A DNA stretch of 64,000 bases from an uncultured Bacteriovoracaceae bacterium (GCA_950054155.1 CATLOT010000003.1:1-64000); one strand, 5' to 3'. Positions 34,723-43,665 are shown, counted from the first letter of the stretch. A program made the numbers and translations. Notes: a model not told the origin generated them from the sequence alone.

Positions 34723-35412
34723 TTAGAGCCACTCTTGCATAATAAACTGATTAGAGAAATCAGAGCAGGGTCTGTTGACCGCTCTTATACTGACAAAACC
34801 ATGTTGATCTTGATTGTCGGTGGTAGTGGGTGTCACGATAGATGATCTTTCAATAATAAAAGGATAGAACGTTCCATTACGACTTTGAAATTCGACGATT
34901 TGAATCCAATCGCGCTCAACCTCAGTAAAGAAGCTGATTTGATGACGAAAGGGAGCTACGGTTCTTGTGTTTTGAGGATTAATACCTGCTAACACCTGAT
35001 CACAAAAGGGTTCTATTTTTGAGTGCTGGTCACTAAGAACATCGGTAAAAATGGGCGTTGAAGGATTGAGGTTAGAGAGAGAAAGGTTTCCATCTCTATT
35101 CATCATCATTCTTCCCTGGCCACGCTCAACCGAAGGGTTCTCTTGGCCGCAGACTTTTTCTGAGACTCGATAATCGAGCACCAAACCTTGAGCCTGCCTA
35201 GCAAGAAAAGCACGCTTCTTTTGAAAGCTCTGACAGACACGCTTAGCAATAGCTAACTCATCTTCTCCAAGTTGAGATGAGGCCTTAAGGGGCTCAAGCC
35301 AATTATAAGGATTATTATTTCCAACCACGTCTGGTGTTTCTTCTGAGTTTTGCTCGCCACAAGAAAAGAGAACTAGTGAGAGGGCAATGATCGTAAGAAA
35401 GCTTTTGCTCAT
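34723..35412 (-). CDS. Lipoprotein of unknown function
   Basis: 229 residues with a lipobox VLFSC (Cys at residue 18) and a linker rich in Glu/Asn. Three or four further cysteines in the mature part may form disulfides. No family recognised. It ends 4 bases after gluQ begins upstream on the same strand, so the two may be co-transcribed. Confidence 0.65.
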   Translation of the reverse strand: MSKSFLTIIALSLVLFSCGEQNSEETPDVVGNNNPYNWLEPLKASSQLGEDELAIAKRVCQSFQKKRAFLARQAQGLVLDYRVSEKVCGQENPSVERGQGRMMMNRDGNLSLSNLNPSTPIFTDVLSDQHSKIEPFCDQVLAGINPQNTRTVAPFRHQISFFTEVERDWIQIVEFQSRNGTFYPFIIERSSIVTPTTTDNQDQHGFVSIRAVNRPCSDFSNQFIMQEWL

Positions 35413-35439
35413 ATTATCATCCTTGAAAATATTAGAGTT

Positions 35440-37362
35440 CTAATTATTATGACCATCTTTGGCCAAAACGTTAAGTGGCTTTACATCATAATGACTGACA
35501 TTACTCTCCACCCACGCCTGTGCTTCCTTCGAGTCATAGTCTTCAGGGGCTATGGGAGAACTCAGTGTAAGAGTAATTTTTCTCCTCCTTAAGCTTGGCA
35601 TTTTAAAGAGAACCTTCCCTCCTTCAAAGCTAAAGAGGCTGCCCCAAAGCCCATCAAGGGCCGCAAGAACAACGGGAACCGGACGTTGCTTTAGAATCTT
35701 AGCGGCTCCTGGCTGAAAACGCCTCATCTTACCATCTCGCGTAATCCAGCCCTCTGGGAATAGTCCCATAACTGAACCGTTATCAAGATCTTGGTAGATC
35801 AGTTCGAAGGCCTTTGTCAGAACTTCTTCACTCTCCTTACGGGTAGCAATGGGGACGAGACCTGCTTGGCGAAACCAAAAAGGCCCCGTAGGCATATAGT
35901 AGTAACTATAATCAATGACAAAGTGAATAGGTCTCTCCACTGCTCCCATTAAAATGACCCAATCAACGAAGCTCACATGATTGGCGAGAATGATCACGGG
36001 TCCTTCTTTGGGAAAGTCTTCCCCCCCTTTCACTTCAACACGATAAAAAACCTTACTCAAAAAACGCATCCATAGCATAAGAGTCTGCTCTGAGTAGGTA
36101 AAATAGAGAAGAAAAGCGACCACAAGATTAATAAGACCCAACACGAGAAAGGATAATGAGATCCCAATCGTTTTAGTGAGCACCATAATGAGCACAGCGG
36201 CGACAACCATAAAGAGGGCGTTCCAAATATTATTTCCTGCAATGGTCTGGGAAAGCTCCCCTTCTTTGGATACCGTCTGAAGGAAGGCCATATTCGTGAC
36301 GATATAACCCCCTCCAAAGACAGACATTCCAAGGAGACCGATGAAGGCACCTTTCGAGTAGGGCTTAAAAAAGAATTCACTTATTCCAAACAGCTCATTG
36401 GGGACCTGAAGTCCCATGCGCTGCTGCCCCACAAAGGCGAGAATACTGAGAAAGACCGTCATTCCAAGAGCACAAATGGGAACAAGTCCAACTTCCACAC
36501 TCTTCTTAGAAATCCTTGCTGTTAAGAAACTTCCTAGTCCCATACCAATCGTGAAAGTCGCGAGAAAATAAGTCGCGACTTTTGAATCCCCCTGAAGAAC
36601 TTCTTTAACAAAGAGAGGGAGTAAACTTAAAACAGCAGCGCCGAGAAACCAAAACCAACTGATTCCAAGCACTGTTGTAAAGATGGTCTTATTCTTTTGG
36701 GTCAAGCGAATGATATCCCATGTGGGCTTTAAGAAAGTATAATCAACCTTAGTGTTCACTCCTTCTTTACTAATGGCAACATCATCGATGAAGCGACTAA
36801 AGAGGTAACCGACAAGGCCAAAGCCAAGAAGTCCTAAACTCAAAGGCACGACATAGCTTTCAAGACTTGGGACAAGCCCCCCAATAATTGTTCCAATAAG
36901 AATGGCAATAAAAGTGCCCCCACTGACAAACGCATTGGCCGAGACAAGCTTTTCGGGTTTTACAAGGCTTGGAATAATTCCATATTTTAAAGGTCCAAAG
37001 AAAGCGGACTGACTGCCCATAAGAAAGAGAACAAAGAGAAGAAGAGCGTAGTTATCCAGAGTGAAGCTAACACTTGCAATACTCATGATAATTATCTCTG
37101 CAAGCTTAATCTTTCTAATAAGCTCGGCTTTTTGAAACTTATCGGCCATTTGCCCAGAGGTTGCACTGAAGATAAAGAAGGGGAAAATAAAAATCCCTCC
37201 AGCAAGAGGGACTAATAATTTGGCATCGAGGGGCCCAAGCTGCACAGCCCGATATGTGATAAGAATGACAAGGGCATTCTTAAAGAAATTGTCATTGAGG
37301 GCGCCCAGGAACTGAGTCCAAAATAACGGCCAAAACTTCTTATCCCTGAAGATGAGTTCCAC
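35440..37362 (-). CDS. LplT-like MFS transporter fused to PlsC-type acyltransferase
   Basis: 640 residues from GTG 37362 (GAGGAG seven bases upstream; a TTG at 37377 is the longer option). The first ~420 residues are a 12-helix MFS domain starting FWPLFWTQFLGALNDNFFKN, the hallmark of lysophospholipid transporters. The last ~200 residues are an acylglycerophosphate acyltransferase with NHVSFVDW (HX4D catalytic motif) and FPEGWITRDG. It should flip lysophospholipid inward and re-acylate it. Unlike E. coli Aas there is no acyl-ACP synthetase domain. A hairpin covers its ribosome binding site. Confidence 0.87.
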   Translation of the reverse strand: MELIFRDKKFWPLFWTQFLGALNDNFFKNALVILITYRAVQLGPLDAKLLVPLAGGIFIFPFFIFSATSGQMADKFQKAELIRKIKLAEIIIMSIASVSFTLDNYALLLFVLFLMGSQSAFFGPLKYGIIPSLVKPEKLVSANAFVSGGTFIAILIGTIIGGLVPSLESYVVPLSLGLLGFGLVGYLFSRFIDDVAISKEGVNTKVDYTFLKPTWDIIRLTQKNKTIFTTVLGISWFWFLGAAVLSLLPLFVKEVLQGDSKVATYFLATFTIGMGLGSFLTARISKKSVEVGLVPICALGMTVFLSILAFVGQQRMGLQVPNELFGISEFFFKPYSKGAFIGLLGMSVFGGGYIVTNMAFLQTVSKEGELSQTIAGNNIWNALFMVVAAVLIMVLTKTIGISLSFLVLGLINLVVAFLLYFTYSEQTLMLWMRFLSKVFYRVEVKGGEDFPKEGPVIILANHVSFVDWVILMGAVERPIHFVIDYSYYYMPTGPFWFRQAGLVPIATRKESEEVLTKAFELIYQDLDNGSVMGLFPEGWITRDGKMRRFQPGAAKILKQRPVPVVLAALDGLWGSLFSFEGGKVLFKMPSLRRRKITLTLSSPIAPEDYDSKEAQAWVESNVSHYDVKPLNVLAKDGHNN

Positions 37363-37363
37363 A

Positions 37364-37393
37364 ATAAAGCTCCTCAATTAAAGTGAGCTTTAT
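37364..37393 (-). promoter_or_regulatory. Hairpin covering the ribosome binding site
   Basis: ATAAAGCTC and GAGCTTTAT form a perfect 9-bp stem (37364-37372 with 37385-37393). On the minus strand the GAGGAG ribosome site spans loop and 3' arm and the stem ends one base before the GTG start at 37362, so the fold would block translation until opened. Confidence 0.5.
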
Positions 37394-37404
37394 TTTAGCA
37401 CCGC

Positions 37405-37914
37405 CTATTTTGCAAATCTAGGAGTGATTTTTGAGATTCCAATTACTTTTCCAAAGACTTTATTAAGATTGAAGTCTAAGCGTTCCACTTTTGAGCCCTG
37501 GTAGTAAACAATCCACTCTCTTCCATCAAATTCAAAGTCGAGAGCAATTCTTCCTTTAGAACCAGTGATTCCATTTTGAAGAAATTCAATCTTAAAGTGA
37601 CCACCACGATCTTTTTCAAAATTACGCGACTGAAGCACTATGACCTTATGGCTTCCCTCTTGTTTAACAACAACGCCACGAGGTAGCTTTGAGACATCGT
37701 AATCTTCCCACTTCTTATCTTCATGGTCATAGAGTCTAAGTCCTACGGCATTAAGATTCTCATCCCCTTTGATAAAGAGCTCAAAATTTACATTTCGATC
37801 AACATTCTTAAGAGTAAGAATTTTGATATCACCAGCCTTGCTAGCAAAACTAGAGAGCTGGATTAGAGCTGCAATAACAAAGATTATGGCCTTTGGGTTA
37901 AGTAGGTTTTTCAT
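37405..37914 (-). CDS. Secreted hypothetical protein
   Basis: 169 residues from ATG 37914, chosen because GGAG lies 6 bases ahead and it gives a normal signal peptide (ending near SSFASKA, residue 27). The mature part is basic with strands and ends in GISKITPRFAK; no family recognised. It lies 42 bases upstream of the transporter-acyltransferase gene. Confidence 0.6.
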   Translation of the reverse strand: MKNLLNPKAIIFVIAALIQLSSFASKAGDIKILTLKNVDRNVNFELFIKGDENLNAVGLRLYDHEDKKWEDYDVSKLPRGVVVKQEGSHKVIVLQSRNFEKDRGGHFKIEFLQNGITGSKGRIALDFEFDGREWIVYYQGSKVERLDFNLNKVFGKVIGISKITPRFAK

Positions 37915-38077
37915 CTTATTCTCCATAAAATTCTTTTCGTTGGGTGAAGCCACTCTACAATGAATGAGCTTCTCAATGTTTCACATTTGTAAAAAATCCA
38001 AGCCTCCTCCTTCTCGGGGCCAAATTGACCCTTTTTAGGTCATTGCCTGAGGCCTATTATTCCTCTAAGATCCCCAT

Positions 38078-38734
38078 ATGATTGAACTTTACCACTACAT
38101 CCATTGTCCTTTTTGCCTTCGTATTCGCCTGTCTCTTGGCCTACTTGATCTGCCCTACAAGTCTATTCCCTTGGGTTATGAAGATGAGAAGACGCCTCTC
38201 GAGTTGACTGGGGTGAAGATGCTTCCGATTGCCGTTATCAATGGGAAGCCCATGAATGAATCCCTTGATATCCTCAAGAAACTAGATATTAAGGGTGAGC
38301 TCAATCTTGATATACTTGATTCTCATGGGGAGAAGATCGACGAGCTCCTCGGACGACTGGGAAAGCCCATTCATAATTTGGCCATGCCCTACTGGATGTA
38401 CACTAAAGAATTCACTAAGGAATCACGGGAGTACTTTCAAAAGAAGAAGGAACTTAAGCGTGGTCCTTTCAATGAACTGGTTCAAAAACAAGAAGACTTT
38501 CTTGAGGAGCTTGCGCCTCTTTTAAAGGAAGTGGAGGCCCTGATTGGCCCCTTTATGCTTAAGCAAAGAGACTTTACGATATTAGATATAATGCTTGCCT
38601 CCCACCTTTGGGGGCTCTACGTTGTTCCTGAATTTCAATTTAGTCCCTTCCTCCACCGCTACCTACAAATGGTGAAAAAGGTCTGTAACTTTAATTATCA
38701 TCAAGACCTTTGGGATGGAACTTTAGGCCATTAA
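38078..38734 (+). CDS. grxB: Glutaredoxin 2 (GrxB)
   Basis: 218 residues, the GST-like glutaredoxin 2 type. N-terminal thioredoxin fold with active site HCPFC at residues 9-13 and cis-Pro LPIAVIN, then the all-helical GrxB C-terminal domain. Reduces glutathione mixed disulfides in the cytoplasm. No ribosome binding site is obvious before the ATG. Confidence 0.85.
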   Translation: MIELYHYIHCPFCLRIRLSLGLLDLPYKSIPLGYEDEKTPLELTGVKMLPIAVINGKPMNESLDILKKLDIKGELNLDILDSHGEKIDELLGRLGKPIHNLAMPYWMYTKEFTKESREYFQKKKELKRGPFNELVQKQEDFLEELAPLLKEVEALIGPFMLKQRDFTILDIMLASHLWGLYVVPEFQFSPFLHRYLQMVKKVCNFNYHQDLWDGTLGH

Positions 38735-38735
38735 C

Positions 38736-39596
38736 CTATTCACCAACAATAATAAAATAGTCAGCGACTTCACCGTATTTTACATGTGGCTTGAGGGCAT
38801 CCGTTAATTCAGAGTCAGAGAGCCCACTAGCGTCAATCATTCTGATCAGCACGGGCTTCACAGCTCCTAAATCTCTTAAGTATTCAGGGAGGCCATGACC
38901 AAAGTCACTATGAAAGTGCCCCACGATCATAAAGGACGTAGAAGTGTGATTTTTTTCGATTTGATCGGCCATAACCGCATCTGTATAAGACTGGGCCAAG
39001 AAGTAATTTTCAAATGTAGCCGGGTCACCATGTCCACCCATCGCCGCAATAAAGCGCTCAAGGTAAGCATCATTGCCTCTTCTCAAACCTCTTGGAGTTT
39101 CATCTGCATTGAGGGCTTGAAAGCCATCACTCACTATCTTTCTCTTCCATTCTCTTGGGGCATTAGTGGCAATGATCTTCCCACCATAAATTTTGGCAGC
39201 ATCAAAGAGAGGGCGATAGAGAATATTATCTCCGGGATTTCGGCCAAAGGCCTCTTTCATCATGGCATCAAATGAGACTAGCCCTTGCGACCACTTCTCA
39301 AACTCAGCCTCGATGATACTTTGGCGAGGAAAGTCCAAAAACTCCCACGCCACATTAAAGTCTTCTTGCAGTCCATGCTCTTTGACAAAGCTTTTAATGA
39401 ACTCTCCCTGCGCCTCTTGAATTTCTTGGACGTAATGAGTTTCACCCAGGACATAAATCCCACTGGCCTCAAGAGTCTTGACCGCCTCTTTTAAAGGAAG
39501 TTTTTCACCAGTTTGGGGATTGTAGAAAACTGTTGCCCCTGCACAGCTGGTGAAAATGAAAGAGAGGATGATACTAAAGACTCTAACTAAGTGCAT
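38736..39596 (-). CDS. ChaN-family iron/heme-associated lipoprotein
   Basis: 286 residues with lipobox FTSC (Cys18). ChaN/DUF399 features: YVLGETHYVQ early, an internal helical lid, and MIVGHFHSDFGHGLPEYLR late, with histidines that bind heme in studied relatives. Likely an outer-membrane-facing lipoprotein for heme or iron handling. Divergent from trmB and tail-to-tail with grxB. Confidence 0.78.
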   Translation of the reverse strand: MHLVRVFSIILSFIFTSCAGATVFYNPQTGEKLPLKEAVKTLEASGIYVLGETHYVQEIQEAQGEFIKSFVKEHGLQEDFNVAWEFLDFPRQSIIEAEFEKWSQGLVSFDAMMKEAFGRNPGDNILYRPLFDAAKIYGGKIIATNAPREWKRKIVSDGFQALNADETPRGLRRGNDAYLERFIAAMGGHGDPATFENYFLAQSYTDAVMADQIEKNHTSTSFMIVGHFHSDFGHGLPEYLRDLGAVKPVLIRMIDASGLSDSELTDALKPHVKYGEVADYFIIVGE

Positions 39597-39661
39597 AAAA
39601 CATTCCTAAGATCGTTGTGATACAGATAAACGCTACCTCTTTTTCATAGAGTCGCCAAGAA

Positions 39662-40309
39662 GTGAGTAAAAAGGTGAAAATAACGGAATACGCAGAAAAA
39701 TTAAAAAAGAAAAGCTTCAACCCAGCTGATGTAAGGCCTCCCCGTGACCTTAGTCCCTGGCCCGAAAATAACAAGGGCTTAATTTTAGAGGTAGGCTGTG
39801 GCGTTGGACTTCATCCCATCTTGTGGGCTAAGAAGCCTCAACACCAAAGGCTGCTCTTAATTGCTTGTGAAAGAACGCAAGAAAAGTTTGAAAAGTTTAA
39901 TAGGCGTTTTGAAAATCACCGCTTCAACAATATTCTTCCCATCCATGAGGATGCTCTCCACTGGCTTTGCTCCCATTATGAAAAAACAAGAGAAGCCTTT
40001 GAGAAAATTTTCTTTCTCTATCCTAATCCCTATCCCAAGGAAAATCAGCGTAACAAGAGATTCTTAGGGATGCCCTCTTTTACTATCTACCTTCAATCCC
40101 TCCAAAGAGGTGGAGTCATTGAGCTTCGAACAAATATAAAAGAGTATCTTGAGGAAGCGCGCTTCTTGGCACACGCTGTTTGGAATCTGACCGTGGTGTA
40201 TGCTGGTGAACTTAGAGAGGAAGATGACAAAGGTGTGACCCACTTTGAGCGCAAATACCTCAAGCGTGGAGAAACATGCTACCTTCTTCTCTTAAAAAAA
40301 GAAGACTAG
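39662..40309 (+). CDS. trmB: tRNA (guanine-N7)-methyltransferase, TrmB family
   Basis: 215 residues from GTG 39662. SAM site LILEVGCGVGLHP, then FFLYPNPYPKENQRNKR, which replaces the family's FPDPWPKKRHxKRR, and THFERKYLKRGE at the end (family T-x-[YF]-E-x-K). It makes m7G46 in tRNA. The active-site Asp of FPDPWPK reads Asn here, a notable change, but the remaining motif is conserved. Confidence 0.75.
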   Translation: MSKKVKITEYAEKLKKKSFNPADVRPPRDLSPWPENNKGLILEVGCGVGLHPILWAKKPQHQRLLLIACERTQEKFEKFNRRFENHRFNNILPIHEDALHWLCSHYEKTREAFEKIFFLYPNPYPKENQRNKRFLGMPSFTIYLQSLQRGGVIELRTNIKEYLEEARFLAHAVWNLTVVYAGELREEDDKGVTHFERKYLKRGETCYLLLLKKED

Positions 40310-40677
40310 GAAGACTTTCTAACAGTATTTGAGATCATCTCGACTACCTCTTCAAGGTCGAAGGGCTTAAAGATAACCGCATTGACTCCTAGACCACTGA
40401 GGTCTTCTGCCGTGTAATCTGAAAAGCCCGTCACAAGAAAAATAGGAATATCAGTTCCCTTCTCTTTAACGTTCTTAACGAGAGATACTCCATCACCGCC
40501 AGGCATTCGAATATCACTTACAATACAATCGACATTACTTGTTTGAAAAAGTTCAAAAGCATCGGCACCGTTAGATGCTTCAAGAACCTTGAATCCATTA
40601 TCAACAAATTCATCTCTAAAGAGCTCTAAGATATCTGCCTCATCATCAACACACAAAATCACTTTTTCGGTACTCAT
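40306..40677 (-). CDS. Single-domain response regulator (CheY-like)
   Basis: 123 residues, a receiver only. VILCVDDEADI, phospho-Asp in DCIVSDIRMPGGDG, LVTGFSD and FKPFDL contain the usual acidic, Asp, Thr and Lys positions. No output domain, so it acts by protein contact or as a phosphate shuttle, for instance to an HPt domain (two are present in this window). No kinase gene is adjacent. Confidence 0.85.
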   Translation of the reverse strand: MSTEKVILCVDDEADILELFRDEFVDNGFKVLEASNGADAFELFQTSNVDCIVSDIRMPGGDGVSLVKNVKEKGTDIPIFLVTGFSDYTAEDLSGLGVNAVIFKPFDLEEVVEMISNTVRKSS

Positions 40678-40826
40678 GAACTTTTTAACCTTTTAAATTT
40701 TTGAAACTTATTTCTCTATTATGAGTTATATCCCTGAAAATATAAAGTTTTTTTAATGGGCCAGTACATTCTTCCCCTTCTCGTCTAGTGAACATCAAAC
40801 ATTCAAAATGCCGATCCCTACTGACG

Positions 40827-40854
40827 ATGCGTTTGCTACACGCATTATTTTTTT
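40827..40854 (+). terminator. Leader terminator/attenuator just before a ribosome site
   Basis: ATGCGT (40827-40832) pairs with ACGCAT (40840-40845) around a 7-base loop and is followed by a run of seven T (40848-40854). The GGAGG of the next gene begins immediately after. An intrinsic terminator at this place suggests attenuation or insulation from upstream transcription. Confidence 0.55.
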
Positions 40855-40864
40855 GGAGGGTACA

Positions 40865-41695
40865 ATGAATAAAGTACTTTACTCAGTTATTCTTTTTTCC
40901 AATCTCTTTTCATTCTCAACTCATGCTGTTGAGGAAATTAATATTACCAATGCCCACATTTCAAGTAGCTCTGAAGAGAGAGTGGCCACTCTTGAGGCCA
41001 GTGATGTCCTTATTAGTGCTCTGCCTTTTAAAATTAGCCATCCCGCTCCTGTGATTCATTTTCAGCTGCATGATAATGGAATCCAGGCGCAAATGAATGA
41101 ACTCCTGCTTGATTATCAATTCAATGAAGAAGGTGTTCTTTCCAACCTCAGTGGAATTGACACCCAAAACTTTGATCTCTTCTACAAAAATGCTCAGGAA
41201 CTCAATCTTAGCCTCGATTACCTCACCTTAAATTTTGATGGTCAAAAAACTCATATTCCTAGACTTGATCTCACTTGCCAGAGGGATAATCTCAAGGCCC
41301 TGCCCTTTAATCTCGACCTTTGCCTTCAAGTGGGTCGCGTGAGTATGCCAGTTCTCAATCTTGATCAACTCACCACCAAGAGTATTGCCCATAAGTTTCA
41401 GGACCTCACCGGCTTAAAGAGTAATCAAAAAGGTCTTGATGAATTAGAAGATATCAATATCCAAGTTTTTAAGGGCTCCCTCAATATGAGCTTCAAAGCG
41501 AAATTTCTCTTTAAATGGAAAGTTAAAGTAAAAGGCCACACCTCGTGGAGTGAGGACAAGCAACAACTTAGAATTGATGTTCACAGTGCCAAGGTAGGTT
41601 TTCTCTCTATAAAGAAGACTCTTTTTAATGCGATAAGGGATGCCAATATTGCAGCTCTCAAGATAAGTGGAAACTCTTTAATTATTCAACTCTAA
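40865..41695 (+). CDS. Secreted hypothetical protein
   Basis: 276 residues from ATG 40865, with GGAGG 5 bases upstream; the frame is open to 40808 but that would break the signal peptide, which ends near FSTHA. The mature protein is beta-rich with repeated LDYQF/LNFDG-type strands and two cysteines, and may bind lipid or line the envelope. No family recognised. A terminator-like hairpin in the leader suggests conditional expression. Confidence 0.6.
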   Translation: MNKVLYSVILFSNLFSFSTHAVEEINITNAHISSSSEERVATLEASDVLISALPFKISHPAPVIHFQLHDNGIQAQMNELLLDYQFNEEGVLSNLSGIDTQNFDLFYKNAQELNLSLDYLTLNFDGQKTHIPRLDLTCQRDNLKALPFNLDLCLQVGRVSMPVLNLDQLTTKSIAHKFQDLTGLKSNQKGLDELEDINIQVFKGSLNMSFKAKFLFKWKVKVKGHTSWSEDKQQLRIDVHSAKVGFLSIKKTLFNAIRDANIAALKISGNSLIIQL

Positions 41696-42336
41696 GGAAC
41701 TTTGTACTGCTTAAGAGCGTTTACCTGAATGAGTTTATCTTCTTCAACATGGTAGGCGCTCAATTTCCCCCCCCATACACAGCCTGTATCGAGACCAATA
41801 CAATTAGCCCTCTTCACATAGCCTTTCAATGCCCAATGGCCAAAGAAAACCATTTTTTTGCCCTGATAAAAGTCAAACCAAGGAGGATCATTCTCATTAT
41901 CCATATCAAGAGAGTTTCCGCCCCAAGTTCTTATTCTGGTGGCGACCTCTGCTCTTTGCTGGTGAAGATCAAGGCCTGGCTCCAATCCGCCATGAATACA
42001 AATAAAGTTCTCTTCTTCGATGTAGAGAGGTAATGTCTTTAGCCAAGTAATGATCTCTTCACGCTCCTGCCCAAGCTTTTCAAGAAGTTCATAAAAGCGA
42101 GGTCTTCGCCATTGTTCATCCTCAAGCGCTTTGAGAAAACCGAGTTCATGATTGCCAAGAATACACTCATGCTTACCCTTTCTCACAAAGTTGAGGGTTT
42201 CCACAGAAAAAGGACCTTTATTAATAAGGTCTCCTAAGAAGATAAGGCGATCCCCTTCCTCATAAGAAGCTTTCTTGAGTAAGAGCTGGAGCTCTTCATA
42301 ACAGCCGTGAATATCACCAATAATAAGAGTTTTCAT
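41692..42336 (-). CDS. Metallophosphatase of the PPP/ApaH-PrpE type
   Basis: 214 residues. All metal-site motifs of the calcineurin-like fold are present: GDIHGC, GDLINKGP, GNHELG, HGGLEPG and a late GHWAL, plus GLDTGCVWGGKLSA, which is typical of ApaH/bacterial PPP phosphatases. It cleaves diadenosine tetraphosphate or phosphoserine/threonine; shorter than E. coli ApaH (about 280), closer to PrpE or lambda-phosphatase types. It overlaps the convergent neighbour by 4 bases. Confidence 0.83.
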   Translation of the reverse strand: MKTLIIGDIHGCYEELQLLLKKASYEEGDRLIFLGDLINKGPFSVETLNFVRKGKHECILGNHELGFLKALEDEQWRRPRFYELLEKLGQEREEIITWLKTLPLYIEEENFICIHGGLEPGLDLHQQRAEVATRIRTWGGNSLDMDNENDPPWFDFYQGKKMVFFGHWALKGYVKRANCIGLDTGCVWGGKLSAYHVEEDKLIQVNALKQYKVP

Positions 42337-42414
42337 GTGTTCCTATCCTAGCATAGTGCCTAAACTTTAAACATCCCCACGATCTTAAGTCTTTGAAATC
42401 TTGGCTTTCAAGAG

Positions 42415-42430
42415 TGGCAACAATAATGCA
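42415..42430 (+). promoter_or_regulatory. Sigma-54 promoter of the metalloprotease lipoprotein
   Basis: TGGCAA-CAATA-ATGCA has the invariant GG and GC separated by 10 bases. Transcription would start near 42441, just before GAGGAG (42445-42450) and the GTG start at 42455. Confidence 0.6.
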
Positions 42431-42454
42431 AGTATACAAGGGCGAGGAGTAAGA

Positions 42455-43015
42455 GTGACCAAGAACATACTGAGCCTATTCGTGATTGTCTTTGCCCTAT
42501 CAGGGTGTGGGATTCCCCTTCCCTTGCAAAAAGACCTTGTCGTAAAAGATATCAATGCTGTTCGCCAGTTCACGACAACCAATAGCGTTTTCAATAGTTA
42601 TGTTGCAGCCTTCGAGCAATATGGAAAAGTCCATACTGGTGATGGTCGCTTTTCTGTTGGTGATATTCCAATCAACTTTGGCGATACGGAGAATGAAAAT
42701 TTCCAAGGTGTTTGCTTTGAATACCCCGATGGTACTAAAGAGGTTATTATTAGAGAATCATGGTGGAATGGCGCAAGTGAAGAATACCGTGAATCCCTTC
42801 TCTTTCATGAGCTCGGTCACTGTCGACTCGATAGAGATCATATTGACGATGCTGTAATGACATCAAGTAATCGGAGTTATAAAATAAGCCTTATGAGTTC
42901 TATAATTGTAGGGCCAGGTGATTACAGTCAGTATAAGAGCGAATACTTAACAGAACTCTTTTCGCAAAATACTGATGAACTCCTTCTTTCACTAGGTCTT
43001 GCTGTCTCCCAATAG
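42455..43015 (+). CDS. Zinc-metalloprotease-like lipoprotein
   Basis: 186 residues from GTG 42455 (GAGGAG upstream, and the start of a clean signal II sequence). Lipobox LSGC at about residue 17. LLFHELGHCRLDRDH is a full HExxHxxxxxH zinc site, the metzincin-like arrangement. It may cleave envelope or prey proteins at the cell surface. No substrate can be named. A sigma-54 promoter lies directly upstream. Confidence 0.72.
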   Translation: MTKNILSLFVIVFALSGCGIPLPLQKDLVVKDINAVRQFTTTNSVFNSYVAAFEQYGKVHTGDGRFSVGDIPINFGDTENENFQGVCFEYPDGTKEVIIRESWWNGASEEYRESLLFHELGHCRLDRDHIDDAVMTSSNRSYKISLMSSIIVGPGDYSQYKSEYLTELFSQNTDELLLSLGLAVSQ

Positions 43016-43024
43016 AAGAAGCCT

Positions 43025-43651
43025 ATGACCCCCTTAACAAAGCACTTTATTCCTGCCGTTAATAAAGGTATGACCTCTGGTGACAAACTCATGATTGTCC
43101 TCCATGGACGAGGCGACACTCTTCACAGCTACAAAGTCTTCTCCCAAGAGCTTAATGTAACCGGCTTAAACTATCTTCTTCTCAATGCTCCCTTTGTCGA
43201 GAGCTTTGGCTATACCTGGTATGATGATTCATTTTCAACTGAGGATCTTCGCTACCAAAAGTCCATGGAGCTTCTTGAAGGCCTTCTCGAGGAACAAGCG
43301 ATTAAATGGGGTCTCAAAAATATTTTCCTCTTTGGTTTTAGCCAAGGGGGAAGAATGGTTTTAGATCTCTTTGTAAAAAAGAATGCCCACCTTGGTGGAG
43401 TCGTTGCCCTAAGCCCTAGGATTACCGCCCACCCTCTTTCAATAGAAATGAGCGCCAAGGCGGCAGAGACTCCTCTCTTCGTTGCCCATGGAGAACAAGA
43501 CCCCATTATCCCTATCCTAGAGACAAGGAATAATCTTAAGATCATCAGTGACCAAGTGAAATCTTGTCAGTTTACTTCTTACCCAATGGGTCACGAAATT
43601 GATATTTCTGAGATTCAGGCATTAAGAGCGTGGATGAATGAGCGCCTCTAG
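43025..43651 (+). CDS. Carboxylesterase/phospholipase-type alpha/beta hydrolase
   Basis: 208 residues. Oxyanion region LMIVLHGRGD, nucleophile elbow GFSQGG with the catalytic Ser, catalytic Asp in VAHGEQDPIIP, and His in YPMGHEI. Matches the phospholipase/carboxylesterase (DUF/Abhydrolase_2) type that hydrolyses short esters or acyl-thioesters. Cytoplasmic, since no signal peptide is seen. It begins 9 bases after the metalloprotease gene and is followed closely by lspA. Confidence 0.83.
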   Translation: MTPLTKHFIPAVNKGMTSGDKLMIVLHGRGDTLHSYKVFSQELNVTGLNYLLLNAPFVESFGYTWYDDSFSTEDLRYQKSMELLEGLLEEQAIKWGLKNIFLFGFSQGGRMVLDLFVKKNAHLGGVVALSPRITAHPLSIEMSAKAAETPLFVAHGEQDPIIPILETRNNLKIISDQVKSCQFTSYPMGHEIDISEIQALRAWMNERL

Positions 43652-43665
43652 AGTATACTGAATCC

